Source: Candidatus Bathyarchaeota archaeon CG07_land_8_20_14_0_80_47_9
GTDB lineage: Archaea; Thermoproteota; Bathyarchaeia; Bathyarchaeales; Bathycorpusculaceae
NCBI GenBank assembly: GCA_002779555.1
Contig: PEWI01000225.1
Span: 1 to 16,264, forward strand
Reading direction: 5' to 3'
DNA length: 16,264 bases
The position numbers and the translations under genes were made by a program. Positions 5,676 through 12,226 of this stretch are shown piece by piece. The first letter of the stretch is position 1. Every line of letters begins with the position of its first letter. The notes below the pieces were generated by a model, which worked only from the letters and a program-made list of their open reading frames with translations, had not been told where the DNA came from and did not search any database.

Positions 5676-6476
5676 TCACAGCCTCAGCGACACATCGCCA
5701 GCCAAAACGCGCCTGGTCGAGCCATCTTCAAGTCTAAGAACCAACGCACCATCGTCGTCAACATCCAGCGCCACGCCAAGCAGTTTCTCACTCCCACTTC
5801 TGACTTCCACCTTGCGACCTAAGAAGGCAGCGTGCTTCTTCCATTTTGCAAGCAAGAATGCCAACCCTCTCTCAGCGCATTGGTCATAGCTGCTTTCCAG
5901 CTTTTCAAGCACTGCCTTGAACAACTCTTCAAGCTGAACCTTCTGGCCAAGCTCTTTCTCAACCGAAGTCGCAGCTTTCTTCAGCGATTCTGGAAAAACT
6001 TTCTCGACCAGAAAGTTGGCGTTAACTCCAAGACCCAGCACGACAAAATTGACAGTTCTGCCTTTCGTGTTCATCTCAGCAAGTATGCCGCACACCTTTC
6101 TTCCGTTTATTAGCACGTCGTTCGGCCATTTAGTTTCCACTTTCAAGCCGAATTCTTCCTGCAACACCTCCGCAACGGCTAAGCCAGCCACAAAAACAAG
6201 CCCAACGGCTTCGGAGGGACTCATTCTGGGTCTGAGAACGACCGAAAACCACAACCCGCCTCTCGGCGAAATCCACTTTCTGTCAAGCCTTCCGCGTCCA
6301 CCGGTCTGAGTTTCCCCAATCGCAACTGTTCCTTCCTCTGCGCCCCGCCTTGCCAGTTCCTTAGCCCAGTCGTTCGTCGAACCGACCTCTCGACGGAAAA
6401 AGATGCTTCTTCCAAACCGTTTGGTCTGTAGACCTTCCTGAAGCTTGTCCACGCTTATTTTCTGAAACAAAAACAA
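5676..6476 (-). CDS. birA: Biotin--[biotin carboxyl-carrier protein] ligase
   Basis: This is a 266-residue cytosolic ligase that makes biotinyl-AMP and attaches biotin to the carrier lysine of carboxylases. Key motifs are VGSTNDWA at 31-38, the adenylate loop GGRGRLDRKW at 59-68, the substrate-binding KWPNDVLINGRKVCGIL from 116, and a C-terminal SH3-like domain. The N-terminal DNA-binding domain of E. coli BirA is absent, so it should not be a repressor. The start is uncertain. The TTG at 6476 is 7 bases after the epimerase stop, which suits translational coupling; a GTG at 6452 would give 258 residues. Neither has a strong ribosome binding site. It shares a transcript with methylmalonyl-CoA epimerase and lies near two biotin-dependent carboxyltransferase genes, its likely clients. 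Confidence 0.9.
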   Translation of the reverse strand: MFLFQKISVDKLQEGLQTKRFGRSIFFRREVGSTNDWAKELARRGAEEGTVAIGETQTGGRGRLDRKWISPRGGLWFSVVLRPRMSPSEAVGLVFVAGLAVAEVLQEEFGLKVETKWPNDVLINGRKVCGILAEMNTKGRTVNFVVLGLGVNANFLVEKVFPESLKKAATSVEKELGQKVQLEELFKAVLEKLESSYDQCAERGLAFLLAKWKKHAAFLGRKVEVRSGSEKLLGVALDVDDDGALVLRLEDGSTRRVLAGDVSLRL

Positions 6477-6483
6477 TCAGCCA

Positions 6484-6888
6484 CTACGGCCTTTCACAAA
6501 GCTCCAGCAAAACACCCTTCGTGCTTTTCGGGTGAACAAACGCAATCTTTGCTCCGCCGGCACCTGCCTGCGGCTTCTCATCAATCAATGTTACGCCTTT
6601 CCTCTTAAGGTCGTCAAGCACTGCCTCGATATTTTCGACTTTCATCGCGAAATGGTGAATACCTTCGCCCCGGGTTTCAAGAAACTTGGCAATGGTGCTG
6701 TCACTACCGAGGGGTTCCAGAAGCTCAACGTTAGTCTCGCCGCCGCTTGAAAGAAACGCTACCTTGACTTTTCGTTCAGTCAGAGTGTGAATGCCTCCGA
6801 GTTTGAAGCCCAAGATGTCACGGTAAAGCTTGACAGCGTCATCCAGACTCTTCACGGCGACACCCACGTGATCCACGCCGACAAACAC
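6484..6888 (-). CDS. mce: Methylmalonyl-CoA epimerase
   Basis: This 134-residue glyoxalase/VOC-fold enzyme interconverts the (R)- and (S)-forms of methylmalonyl-CoA between the mutase and the carboxylase/decarboxylase. The two VOC repeats start at DHVGVAVKSLDDAVKLYRDI and HHFAMKVENIEAVLDDL. Likely metal ligands are His7, Glu55, His79 and Glu129. The C-terminal VLLELCERP is typical, and the length fits the family. The GTG at 6888 is the start, with AAGGAGTTGAG upstream. It is the first gene of a two-gene unit with birA, followed after 7 bases. Its presence argues that the nearby acyl-CoA carboxyltransferase works on propionyl-CoA/methylmalonyl-CoA. Confidence 0.93.
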   Translation of the reverse strand: MFVGVDHVGVAVKSLDDAVKLYRDILGFKLGGIHTLTERKVKVAFLSSGGETNVELLEPLGSDSTIAKFLETRGEGIHHFAMKVENIEAVLDDLKRKGVTLIDEKPQAGAGGAKIAFVHPKSTKGVLLELCERP

Positions 6889-6931
6889 CCAATCTCAACT
6901 CCTTTCACAGAATGCTTAAGGCATGTTGAAC

Positions 6932-6945
6932 ACTTTATAAAAAAG
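6932..6945 (-). promoter_or_regulatory. TATA box of the mce-birA unit
   Basis: The minus strand reads TTTTTTATAAAGTG. It predicts transcription from about 6912 and a leader of about 24 bases carrying GGAG before the GTG at 6888. Confidence 0.65.
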
Positions 6946-7000
6946 TTTCTGAATAAACAACGGCACTTGCTAAACCAAGAAAACCGCGACGAAACTGTTT

Positions 7001-7576
7001 TTATCTGGACTTTATCACGTTGACAAAGTTTCTGTAGATTTCTTCCCCATGTTCAGTATTGTTCACTTCTGGATGGAATTGAACTCCGTAAAGCGGTTTC
7101 TCAAAATGCTTCACAGCCTGAATCCTGCAGTTCTCAGACATGGCAAGCACAGTGAAATTAGGAACTGTTTTCACCTCGTCGTTGTGCGACTCCCAGACCA
7201 GAAATTCCTTCGGTAACCCTCTGAACAAATCATCGCCCTCAATCACCTTCAGCCTAGACAACCCGTACTCAGGAACCTCAGAGGGCCCGGCTTGGCCACC
7301 GAAATGAACCGCCAGCAACTGAAGCCCAACGCAGACTCCGAGAATAGGCCCGTGGAAATGATCCAAATAATCGGTACAACAGCCCAGCTTAGGAGATTCC
7401 CAAGCAATTCGAGGTGCTCCTCCGCTCAGCACTAAAGCATCAGCATCTATCTCGCCCACGGGCGTAGTATTGGGGATTATTTTGGTCTCGCAACCGATTT
7501 CCCTAAGAACCCTCCAGATTCTATGCGTCCACTGGCCGCCGTTGTCGACAACGTAAACCTTGACGGGTCTACTCAT
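7001..7576 (-). CDS. guaAA: GMP synthase glutamine amidotransferase subunit (subunit A)
   Basis: This 191-residue class I glutamine amidotransferase releases ammonia from glutamine for conversion of XMP to GMP. The catalytic triad is visible: Cys82 in GVCVGLQ, His168 and Glu170 in VQFHPEV. VWESHNDEV is also typical of the archaeal subunit. The ATG at 7576 is chosen because it overlaps the last 8 bases of the upstream partner gene, giving translational coupling; a longer frame from 7612 would overlap needlessly. Separate subunits are the archaeal arrangement, whereas most bacteria have a fused GuaA. The loop GVCVGLQ replaces the more usual GICxGxQ, but the nucleophile is kept. Confidence 0.93.
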   Translation of the reverse strand: MSRPVKVYVVDNGGQWTHRIWRVLREIGCETKIIPNTTPVGEIDADALVLSGGAPRIAWESPKLGCCTDYLDHFHGPILGVCVGLQLLAVHFGGQAGPSEVPEYGLSRLKVIEGDDLFRGLPKEFLVWESHNDEVKTVPNFTVLAMSENCRIQAVKHFEKPLYGVQFHPEVNNTEHGEEIYRNFVNVIKSR

Positions 7577-8522
7577 ACTCAATCGTCCCCGGCGGCTTGT
7601 TAGTAATGTCAAATACTACTCTGCTGACCTCATCCTTCAAAGCATTCGTAATCCTCACGGAAATCCGCTCCAAAACGTCGTGAGGAATCTTCGAATACGC
7701 GGCACTCATTCCGTCCAAACTTTCAACAGCCCGAACCGCAACCACAGCCCCATAAACCCTCACGTCACCATGGACTCCAACTGTCTTGCAGGGCAACAAG
7801 ACGGCAAAATACTGCCAAGGCCTACTCATCTCACTGTTCTTCACGGCCTTCTCAATCTCCTCCTCAACGATCGCACACGCCTCCCTCGCAATCTTTACAC
7901 TTTCTGGATTAGCCTCGCCGAGGATTCTCACTGCCAGTCCTGGCCCTGGGAACGGCTGCCGTTCATAAATCTCAGGAGGCAAACCTAACTTGCAGCCGAT
8001 AACTCTCACCTCATCCTTGTACAGGTCTCTTAAAGGCTCAACAATCTCGAACTCTATCTTCTCCGGCAAACCACCGACATTGTGATGAGACTTGATCCTG
8101 TCTCTCAGGCCGCCGCCGCTCTCAATCCAGTCAGGAGCGATTGTTCCCTGAACGAAGAACTTGACATTTTCTTTTGCTGCAACTTCTTCAAAGACTCTTA
8201 TGAACAGCTCGCCAATGATTTTCCGTTTCTGCTCAGGGTCCACAGCCCCTTTGAGCTTCTCATAAAACCGTTCCTTGGCGTCAATGACAAGAACGCTTAA
8301 CCCCAGCTTCGTGAGCATCTTCTCGTTGTTTTCTATCTCGTTTTTCCTCATGTAGCCAGTATCAACCAAAACACACCGCAAATTCTCGCCGATGGCTCTA
8401 TGCACTAAAATGGCCGCTGTCGTGGAATCGACACCGCCAGAAATCCCGATAACCGCTTTCCCCTTTATCCTGCGGCTCAGCTCTTCAACCGCTTCTTCGA
8501 TGAACTTCTCGGCGTCGAACAT
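7569..8522 (-). CDS. guaAB: GMP synthase ATP-pyrophosphatase subunit (subunit B)
   Basis: This 317-residue subunit adenylates XMP and accepts ammonia from the amidotransferase to form GMP. The PP-loop SGGVDST is at residues 28-34. The C-terminal dimerisation domain carries RQPFPGPGLAVRILGE and ends KPPGTIEYE, as in the family. The longer frame starts at 8594, but ATG 8522 is preferred: the TATA box at 8553-8563 lies between the two, and the family normally begins with residues like MFDAEKFIEEAVEEL. It is first in a two-gene unit with the amidotransferase subunit, overlapping it by 8 bases. Confidence 0.94.
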   Translation of the reverse strand: MFDAEKFIEEAVEELSRRIKGKAVIGISGGVDSTTAAILVHRAIGENLRCVLVDTGYMRKNEIENNEKMLTKLGLSVLVIDAKERFYEKLKGAVDPEQKRKIIGELFIRVFEEVAAKENVKFFVQGTIAPDWIESGGGLRDRIKSHHNVGGLPEKIEFEIVEPLRDLYKDEVRVIGCKLGLPPEIYERQPFPGPGLAVRILGEANPESVKIAREACAIVEEEIEKAVKNSEMSRPWQYFAVLLPCKTVGVHGDVRVYGAVVAVRAVESLDGMSAAYSKIPHDVLERISVRITNALKDEVSRVVFDITNKPPGTIEYE

Positions 8523-8552
8523 TGAACCATCAAATGCTACGATTAACAAGCG

Positions 8553-8563
8553 ACTATAAAAAT
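8553..8563 (-). promoter_or_regulatory. TATA box of the guaAB-guaAA unit
   Basis: The minus strand reads TTTTTATAGTC, predicting a start near 8533 and a leader of about 11 bases before the ATG at 8522. It excludes the upstream alternative start at 8594. Confidence 0.6.
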
Positions 8564-8624
8564 CTTGTAAACACGTGAAACGCAAGCAACTCATTCAGCT
8601 AAGAAGACCACTGCGGGAAGGAAA

Positions 8625-8634
8625 TGTTATAAAC
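8625..8634 (+). promoter_or_regulatory. TATA box of the parvulin gene
   Basis: TGTTATAAAC is centred about 27 bases before the ATG at 8657. The transcript is therefore predicted to be leaderless or nearly so; no Shine-Dalgarno motif is present. Confidence 0.6.
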
Positions 8635-8656
8635 AGAGGCAAAACATCATTAGCCC

Positions 8657-8932
8657 ATGCCAGACAAAGTCCACTGCGCACACATTCTCGTGAAAACGGA
8701 ACAGGAAGCCAAAACCATCTTGGAAAGACTCAACAAAAGCGAAAAATTCGCAAACATAGCCCAACAAGTCTCGCTATGCCCTTCTGGGAAGCGCGGCGGA
8801 GACCTCGGTACGTTCGGTAGAGGAAAAATGGTCAGAGAATTCGAAACCGCCTCCTTTGCCCTGCAGAAAGGACAAATCTCAGGCATTGTGAAAACGAAGT
8901 ATGGGTATCACATAATAAAAAGGCTAGAATAG
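8657..8932 (+). CDS. Parvulin-type peptidyl-prolyl cis-trans isomerase
   Basis: This 91-residue protein is a complete single parvulin domain that catalyses cis-trans isomerisation at X-Pro bonds. The signature residues are His9 in AHILVK, Cys41 in SLCPSGKRGGDLG, GTFGRGKMVREFETASF, and His85 in YGYHIIKRLE. There is no signal peptide or extra domain, so it is a small cytosolic or loosely associated enzyme. Stand-alone parvulins of this size are known from ammonia-oxidising archaea (Cenarchaeum, Nitrosopumilus), which supports a TACK affiliation. The ATG is 27 bases from the TATA box, so translation is probably leaderless. It diverges from the GMP synthetase unit across 134 bases. Confidence 0.93.
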   Translation: MPDKVHCAHILVKTEQEAKTILERLNKSEKFANIAQQVSLCPSGKRGGDLGTFGRGKMVREFETASFALQKGQISGIVKTKYGYHIIKRLE

Positions 8933-8935
8933 TTC

Positions 8936-8966
8936 GGAAAAGCGGAAAACACGAGCAAAAACAGGT
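8936..8966 (-). terminator. T-rich terminator of the coiled-coil gene
   Basis: Read on the minus strand, this stretch contains a run of five T and two runs of four T within 31 bases, starting about 45 bases after the stop codon. Such T-clusters are the archaeal intrinsic terminator. A small hairpin (8991-9008) lies just upstream. Confidence 0.5.
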
Positions 8967-8990
8967 TTGTCAACACGAGAAAGATTCAGG

Positions 8991-9008
8991 CTGAGAGCTA
9001 ATTCTCAG
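8991..9008 (-). repeat. Small hairpin directly after the coiled-coil gene stop
   Basis: CTGAGA (8991-8996) and TCTCAG (9003-9008) form a perfect 6-base stem with a 6-base loop. It begins one base after the stop codon at 9010-9012. It may help termination or stabilise the mRNA end. Confidence 0.4.
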
Positions 9009-9009
9009 A

Positions 9010-9231
9010 TTACCTTTTCTTCCTTCCAACGTCAGGCTGAGGCTCAGGCTCCCCCGCGCCGAGAAGCACTCTGAGCGAATTGACCTCTTCTCGAAGCATG
9101 CTGACCTCACTTTCCAAGGCCTTAGCCTTCGAGTCAGCCATCTTCTTGAGTTCTTCAATCTCCACTAAGAGATTCTTGCGTTCAGTCTCCAGATTCCTCA
9201 GCTTTTCAATTATGCTTTTAAAATTGTTCAT
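9010..9231 (-). CDS. Small coiled-coil protein, unknown function
   Basis: I do not recognise this 73-residue protein. Residues 5-58 show heptad-like spacing of Leu, Ile and Val in a strongly charged helix (for example IIEKLRNLETERKNLL and LESEVSMLREEVNSLRVLL), so a dimeric or oligomeric coiled coil is expected. The tail EPEPQPDVGRKKR is proline-rich and ends basic. There is no membrane segment. The ribosome binding site is strong (AAGGAGAAGGAGAGGTC just before the ATG at 9231) and there is a TATA-like CTTAAATG at 9281-9288, so it is very likely a real gene. It lies between the parvulin and a winged-helix protein and is transcribed alone. Confidence 0.7.
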   Translation of the reverse strand: MNNFKSIIEKLRNLETERKNLLVEIEELKKMADSKAKALESEVSMLREEVNSLRVLLGAGEPEPQPDVGRKKR

Positions 9232-9279
9232 GACCTCTCCTTCTCCTTAAGCTCCCGATTCCATAGTAACTGGTGTAAA

Positions 9280-9288
9280 ACATTTAAG
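9280..9288 (-). promoter_or_regulatory. TATA-like box of the coiled-coil gene
   Basis: The minus strand reads CTTAAATG, predicting a start near 9259 and a leader of about 28 bases that contains the strong GGAGAGG ribosome binding site before the ATG at 9231. Confidence 0.4.
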
Positions 9289-9327
9289 ATTTTTGTAACG
9301 CTATACGGAGAGGACGAAACGGTTTCT

Positions 9328-9657
9328 TTAGCCTTCAGTCTTTTCCAAGTCACGACCATTCTTCGAAACTATCTGCAACGCCTCATCCATAACCATCAGC
9401 TTGTCTGTGACTTTCTTGAGGTACCTCTGGAAGTTAAGCGCCTTCAGCACTGCTATTCCTCTTTCTGTGATGGCGTAGCCTTCCTTTCTGCCTAGCGCAC
9501 GCTCCTCGACGAGACTGTTCTGCAGGAGGAAGTCGAGACGTTCTCTGAGAACTGTGCAGTCCAAGCCAACTTCGTATGCAATGTGGTCGACGGTAGAAGG
9601 CTTGCTCACTAGAACTTCAAGTACGTCCTCGTATGTTTCCAACTTTGACTTACGCAT
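9328..9657 (-). CDS. Winged-helix DNA-binding protein
   Basis: This 109-residue protein reads as a single winged helix followed by a helix. The order is: helix ETYEDVLEVLVSKPS; turn and recognition region TVDHIAYEVGLDCTVLRERL; third helix DFLLQNSLVEE; a wing around RALGRKEGYAITERGIAVL; then a C-terminal helix FQRYLKKVTDKLMVM. Small winged-helix proteins of this build (YxITERG motif) are common transcription regulators in archaea. The start at 9657 is chosen because ATGAGG lies 8 bases before it. A TATA-like CGATTTATCC sits about 45 bases upstream. The open frame extends to 9834, but that N-terminal part is Cys/Pro/Ser-rich and unlike the rest. The target is unknown. Confidence 0.72.
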   Translation of the reverse strand: MRKSKLETYEDVLEVLVSKPSTVDHIAYEVGLDCTVLRERLDFLLQNSLVEERALGRKEGYAITERGIAVLKALNFQRYLKKVTDKLMVMDEALQIVSKNGRDLEKTEG

Positions 9658-9868
9658 CTGTGTAGCCTCATTCCCGTAGTCTGCATCCATTGAGGATAAA
9701 TCGATTGTGAATTCTGAATCTGTACTCGAACATACTAAACCCAGACCGATAGGTCTGGAAACACAGCTCACAACAGGCCTAAGAAAACAAGGTAGCAACG
9801 CTGTCAACCTTATGTATGACGGAAGAGAACACAAAAACCATTAACCCGTACGATTCGAGCGATCAGAA

Positions 9869-10018
9869 ATGAATGCCATTAGCCGAGAGCACAACACACA
9901 CTCTACGAATCGATACGAGAACCTGAAGAAGAAAAAATGCCTGTATCACCCCGCCATGGAATGCCCAACACCGGACCAGCCGTGCATTCTCACGGGAGAA
10001 AAGAAAAAAGCACATTAG
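9869..10018 (+). CDS. Possible 49-residue Cys-rich basic protein
   Basis: An ATG at 9869 opens a 49-codon frame ending with TAG at 10016-10018. The product has a Lys-rich centre (NLKKKKC), then CLYHPAMECPTPDQPCILTG with three Cys and one His, then GEKKKAH. A Cys/His cluster between basic flanks could bind a metal or nucleic acid, but there is no family match I can name. A weak TATA-like CATTAAC lies about 25 bases before the ATG, which would make it leaderless. It ends 18 bases before the cupin gene. It fills most of an otherwise unassigned 379-base gap between the winged-helix start and the cupin start. Size alone makes chance possible. Confidence 0.4.
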   Translation: MNAISREHNTHSTNRYENLKKKKCLYHPAMECPTPDQPCILTGEKKKAH

Positions 10019-10036
10019 CCTACATCACTCTTTAAC

Positions 10037-10405
10037 ATGTCTAGAAGAAAGCTTACCATGGAACAGCCCAATAAGCGAAAGCCCAGAAGAAAACTATATT
10101 CGGAAGCTGCAAGGCTGAGTGGTTTGATAGACTACCAAGAAGCGGCTGTGGTAAGTAGGACACTGATTGACAAAAAGACCGGGACTGTAACGCTTTTTGC
10201 GTTCGACGAAAAACAAGGATTAAGCGAGCACAAAGCACCTTTCGACGCAATGGTCCATGTCCTCGATGGAGAAGCGGAAATAGTCATCTCAAGCAAGAGT
10301 CACCGCCTGAAAGAAGGGGACATGATCATAATGCCTGCCAACGAGCCCCACGCAGTCAAAGCAGTGACCAGATTCAAAATGGTCTTGACTATGATAAGGT
10401 CGTAG
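10037..10405 (+). CDS. Small cupin-domain protein
   Basis: This 122-residue protein is a single cupin barrel. The first cupin motif region is GLSEHKAPFDAMVHVLDGEA and the second is EGDMIIMPANEPHAVKA. The first motif keeps His (EHK) but not the full GX5HXHX4E pattern; the second keeps the PxxxPH element. Metal binding is therefore possible but not assured. The N-terminus is basic. An alternative ATG at 10058 gives 115 residues and is about 25 bases from a weak TATA-like TTTAACA, so the start is uncertain. No ribosome binding site is clear for either. Substrate and role are unknown; such cupins include both enzymes and small-molecule binding proteins. Confidence 0.75.
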   Translation: MSRRKLTMEQPNKRKPRRKLYSEAARLSGLIDYQEAAVVSRTLIDKKTGTVTLFAFDEKQGLSEHKAPFDAMVHVLDGEAEIVISSKSHRLKEGDMIIMPANEPHAVKAVTRFKMVLTMIRS

Positions 10406-10454
10406 GCCCGGACTAACGCCGAGAGACATTCCAACTACTGAAGAGTCTGGAAAA

Positions 10455-10463
10455 ACTATAAAG
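10455..10463 (+). promoter_or_regulatory. TATA box of the fumarate reductase operon
   Basis: ACTATAAAG predicts transcription from about 10485 and a leader of roughly 34 bases. That leader ends with the AAGGTGG ribosome binding site before the TTG at 10519. Confidence 0.55.
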
Positions 10464-10518
10464 CCCACATCACAGATTTAGGTAATCTTCCAATTGACGA
10501 CAAAAAAGGTGGACTCTA

Positions 10519-12216
10519 TTGGAGAAATACTCGCATGACATCATCATCGTCGGAGCCGGATTGGCGGGATTGAGAGCTGCAGTTGCAGCTGCTGAAGTAG
10601 ACAGCAAGCTTGACATAGCGGTACTCTCGAAGCAGCACCCCCTACGCTCACACTCAGTGTGCGCACAAGGCGGAACTGCGGCTGTGATGCGCGAAAAAGA
10701 CTCATATGACCTTCATGCTTATGACACGGTAAAAGGCGCCGACTTCTTGGCCGACCAAGACGTTGCTGAATTCTTCGTCAGGCAAGTGCCAAAAGAAATA
10801 GTCCTCACAGAACACTGGGGATGTCCATGGAGCCGAAACGCTGACGGAAGAATAGACCAACGACCGTTCGGCGGGCACACGTTTCCACGAGCGTGCTTCG
10901 CAGCCGACATGACTGGTTTCCTTGAAATGCACGCGATTTATGGAAAAGTCACGTCGTACAAGAACATAAGATTCTACGATGAATGGTTCGCCACGTCACT
11001 CATAGTTGAAGACAAGACAGCAGTGGGCTTGACAGCCATAGAAATGAAAACCGGTGAAATGCAGGCATTCCGCGCAAAATCCATCATAATGGCAACTGGA
11101 GGCCATGAGCGCATATACGAATTCACAACGTTCTCCCATTCAACCACAGGAGACGGAATGGCTATGGCCTACCGCGCAGGAGCGCCACTTGAAGACATGG
11201 AATTCGTCCAGTTCCACCCAACCGGCTTGGTTCCTCCAGGAGTGTTGATAACTGAAGGAGCCAGAGGCGAAGGAGGATATTTGCTCAACGCCAACGGCGA
11301 GCGCTTCATGAAAAAATATGCGCCGGAAAAGATGGAGCTCGCCCCACGCGACGTAATCTCAAGAGCAGAGCAGACAGAGATGCTAGAAGGAAGAGGACTG
11401 CAAGGACCATACGGATCCTACATAGCCTTAGACCTCAGACACCTCGGCGAGGAGAAAATAAACGAAAGGCTGCCACTCATTCGAGACGTTGCAATAAAGT
11501 TGGGCGGAGTAGACCCCGTCAAAGAGCCAATACCGATCAGACCAGCGGCCCACTACTCCATGGGAGGAATCAAAGCCAACGTCAAAACTGAAACGTCCAT
11601 CGCAGGACTGTACGCCGCAGGCGAATGTTCATGCATAAGCGTGCACGGAGCAAACAGGCTCGGCTGCAACTCAACCGCAGACTGCCTGGTTTTTGGAACT
11701 GTCGCGGGCGAAGAAGCGACGAAACACGCATCGTCAAGTAGCCTGCATGAAGTCCCACAGCAGATGCTTGCAGCTGAGGAAAACAGAATACACGAAATCA
11801 TCAGCCGCAACGGCAACGAACGGGTTCCAGCAATCAGAGATGAAATGAGGCAAATAATGGACGAGAAAGTGTGGATTTACAGAAACGGACTTCAGCTTGA
11901 AACCGCTTTGAAAGAGATTAGACAACTCAAGAGCAGATTCAGAAACGTGAAAATAGAAGACAAGGGCAAGCCGTTCAACACGGGATTGCTGGAGACGCTG
12001 CAACTTGATTTCATGCTTGACTTGGCCGAAGTGACTATAGCCTGCGCGCTTCCCAGAACCGAATCAAGGGGAGCACACTCGAGAACTGATTATCCCAAGC
12101 GAGACGACCAGAACTGGCTGAAACACACGCTGGCTTACTGCACACGTGACGGCCCGAGGCTAGAGTACATGCCTGTTACGATTACGAAGTGGCCGCCCGT
12201 GGCGAGAACCTACTAG
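10519..12216 (+). CDS. tfrA: Fumarate reductase / succinate dehydrogenase flavoprotein subunit, TfrA-like
   Basis: This 565-residue FAD protein interconverts fumarate and succinate. It has the dinucleotide motif IIIVGAGLAGLRAA at 8-21. His45 in RSHSVCAQGG is at the position that carries covalent FAD in this family. Catalytic and substrate elements are HPTGL from His233, RGEGG from Arg249, HYSMGG from His345 and NRLG with Arg380. The C-terminal domain (RTESRGAHSRTDYPKRDD) is typical. The start is TTG at 10519, supported by AAAGGTGGA just upstream. There is no Tat signal, so the enzyme acts in the cytoplasm. The downstream gene, whose ribosome binding site overlaps this stop, encodes the iron-sulfur partner with HdrB-like domains. 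That points to the soluble thiol:fumarate-reductase type rather than a classical membrane complex. Confidence 0.92.
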   Translation: MEKYSHDIIIVGAGLAGLRAAVAAAEVDSKLDIAVLSKQHPLRSHSVCAQGGTAAVMREKDSYDLHAYDTVKGADFLADQDVAEFFVRQVPKEIVLTEHWGCPWSRNADGRIDQRPFGGHTFPRACFAADMTGFLEMHAIYGKVTSYKNIRFYDEWFATSLIVEDKTAVGLTAIEMKTGEMQAFRAKSIIMATGGHERIYEFTTFSHSTTGDGMAMAYRAGAPLEDMEFVQFHPTGLVPPGVLITEGARGEGGYLLNANGERFMKKYAPEKMELAPRDVISRAEQTEMLEGRGLQGPYGSYIALDLRHLGEEKINERLPLIRDVAIKLGGVDPVKEPIPIRPAAHYSMGGIKANVKTETSIAGLYAAGECSCISVHGANRLGCNSTADCLVFGTVAGEEATKHASSSSLHEVPQQMLAAEENRIHEIISRNGNERVPAIRDEMRQIMDEKVWIYRNGLQLETALKEIRQLKSRFRNVKIEDKGKPFNTGLLETLQLDFMLDLAEVTIACALPRTESRGAHSRTDYPKRDDQNWLKHTLAYCTRDGPRLEYMPVTITKWPPVARTY

Positions 12217-12226
12217 GAGGATGAAC

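Noticed and set aside
8523..8594. N-terminal extension of the GMP synthase ATP-pyrophosphatase subunit
   Set aside because: It would cover the gene's own TATA box, and family members start at the position of the ATG at 8522.
9658..9834. N-terminal extension of the winged-helix protein (longer open frame)
   Set aside because: The extra residues have Cys/Pro/Ser-rich composition unlike the core. The ribosome binding site and TATA-like box place the start at 9657.
12221..12226. ATG at 12221 as the start of the iron-sulfur subunit
   Set aside because: It abuts the AGGAGG motif with no spacing; the ATG at 12227 has a normal 6-base spacing.
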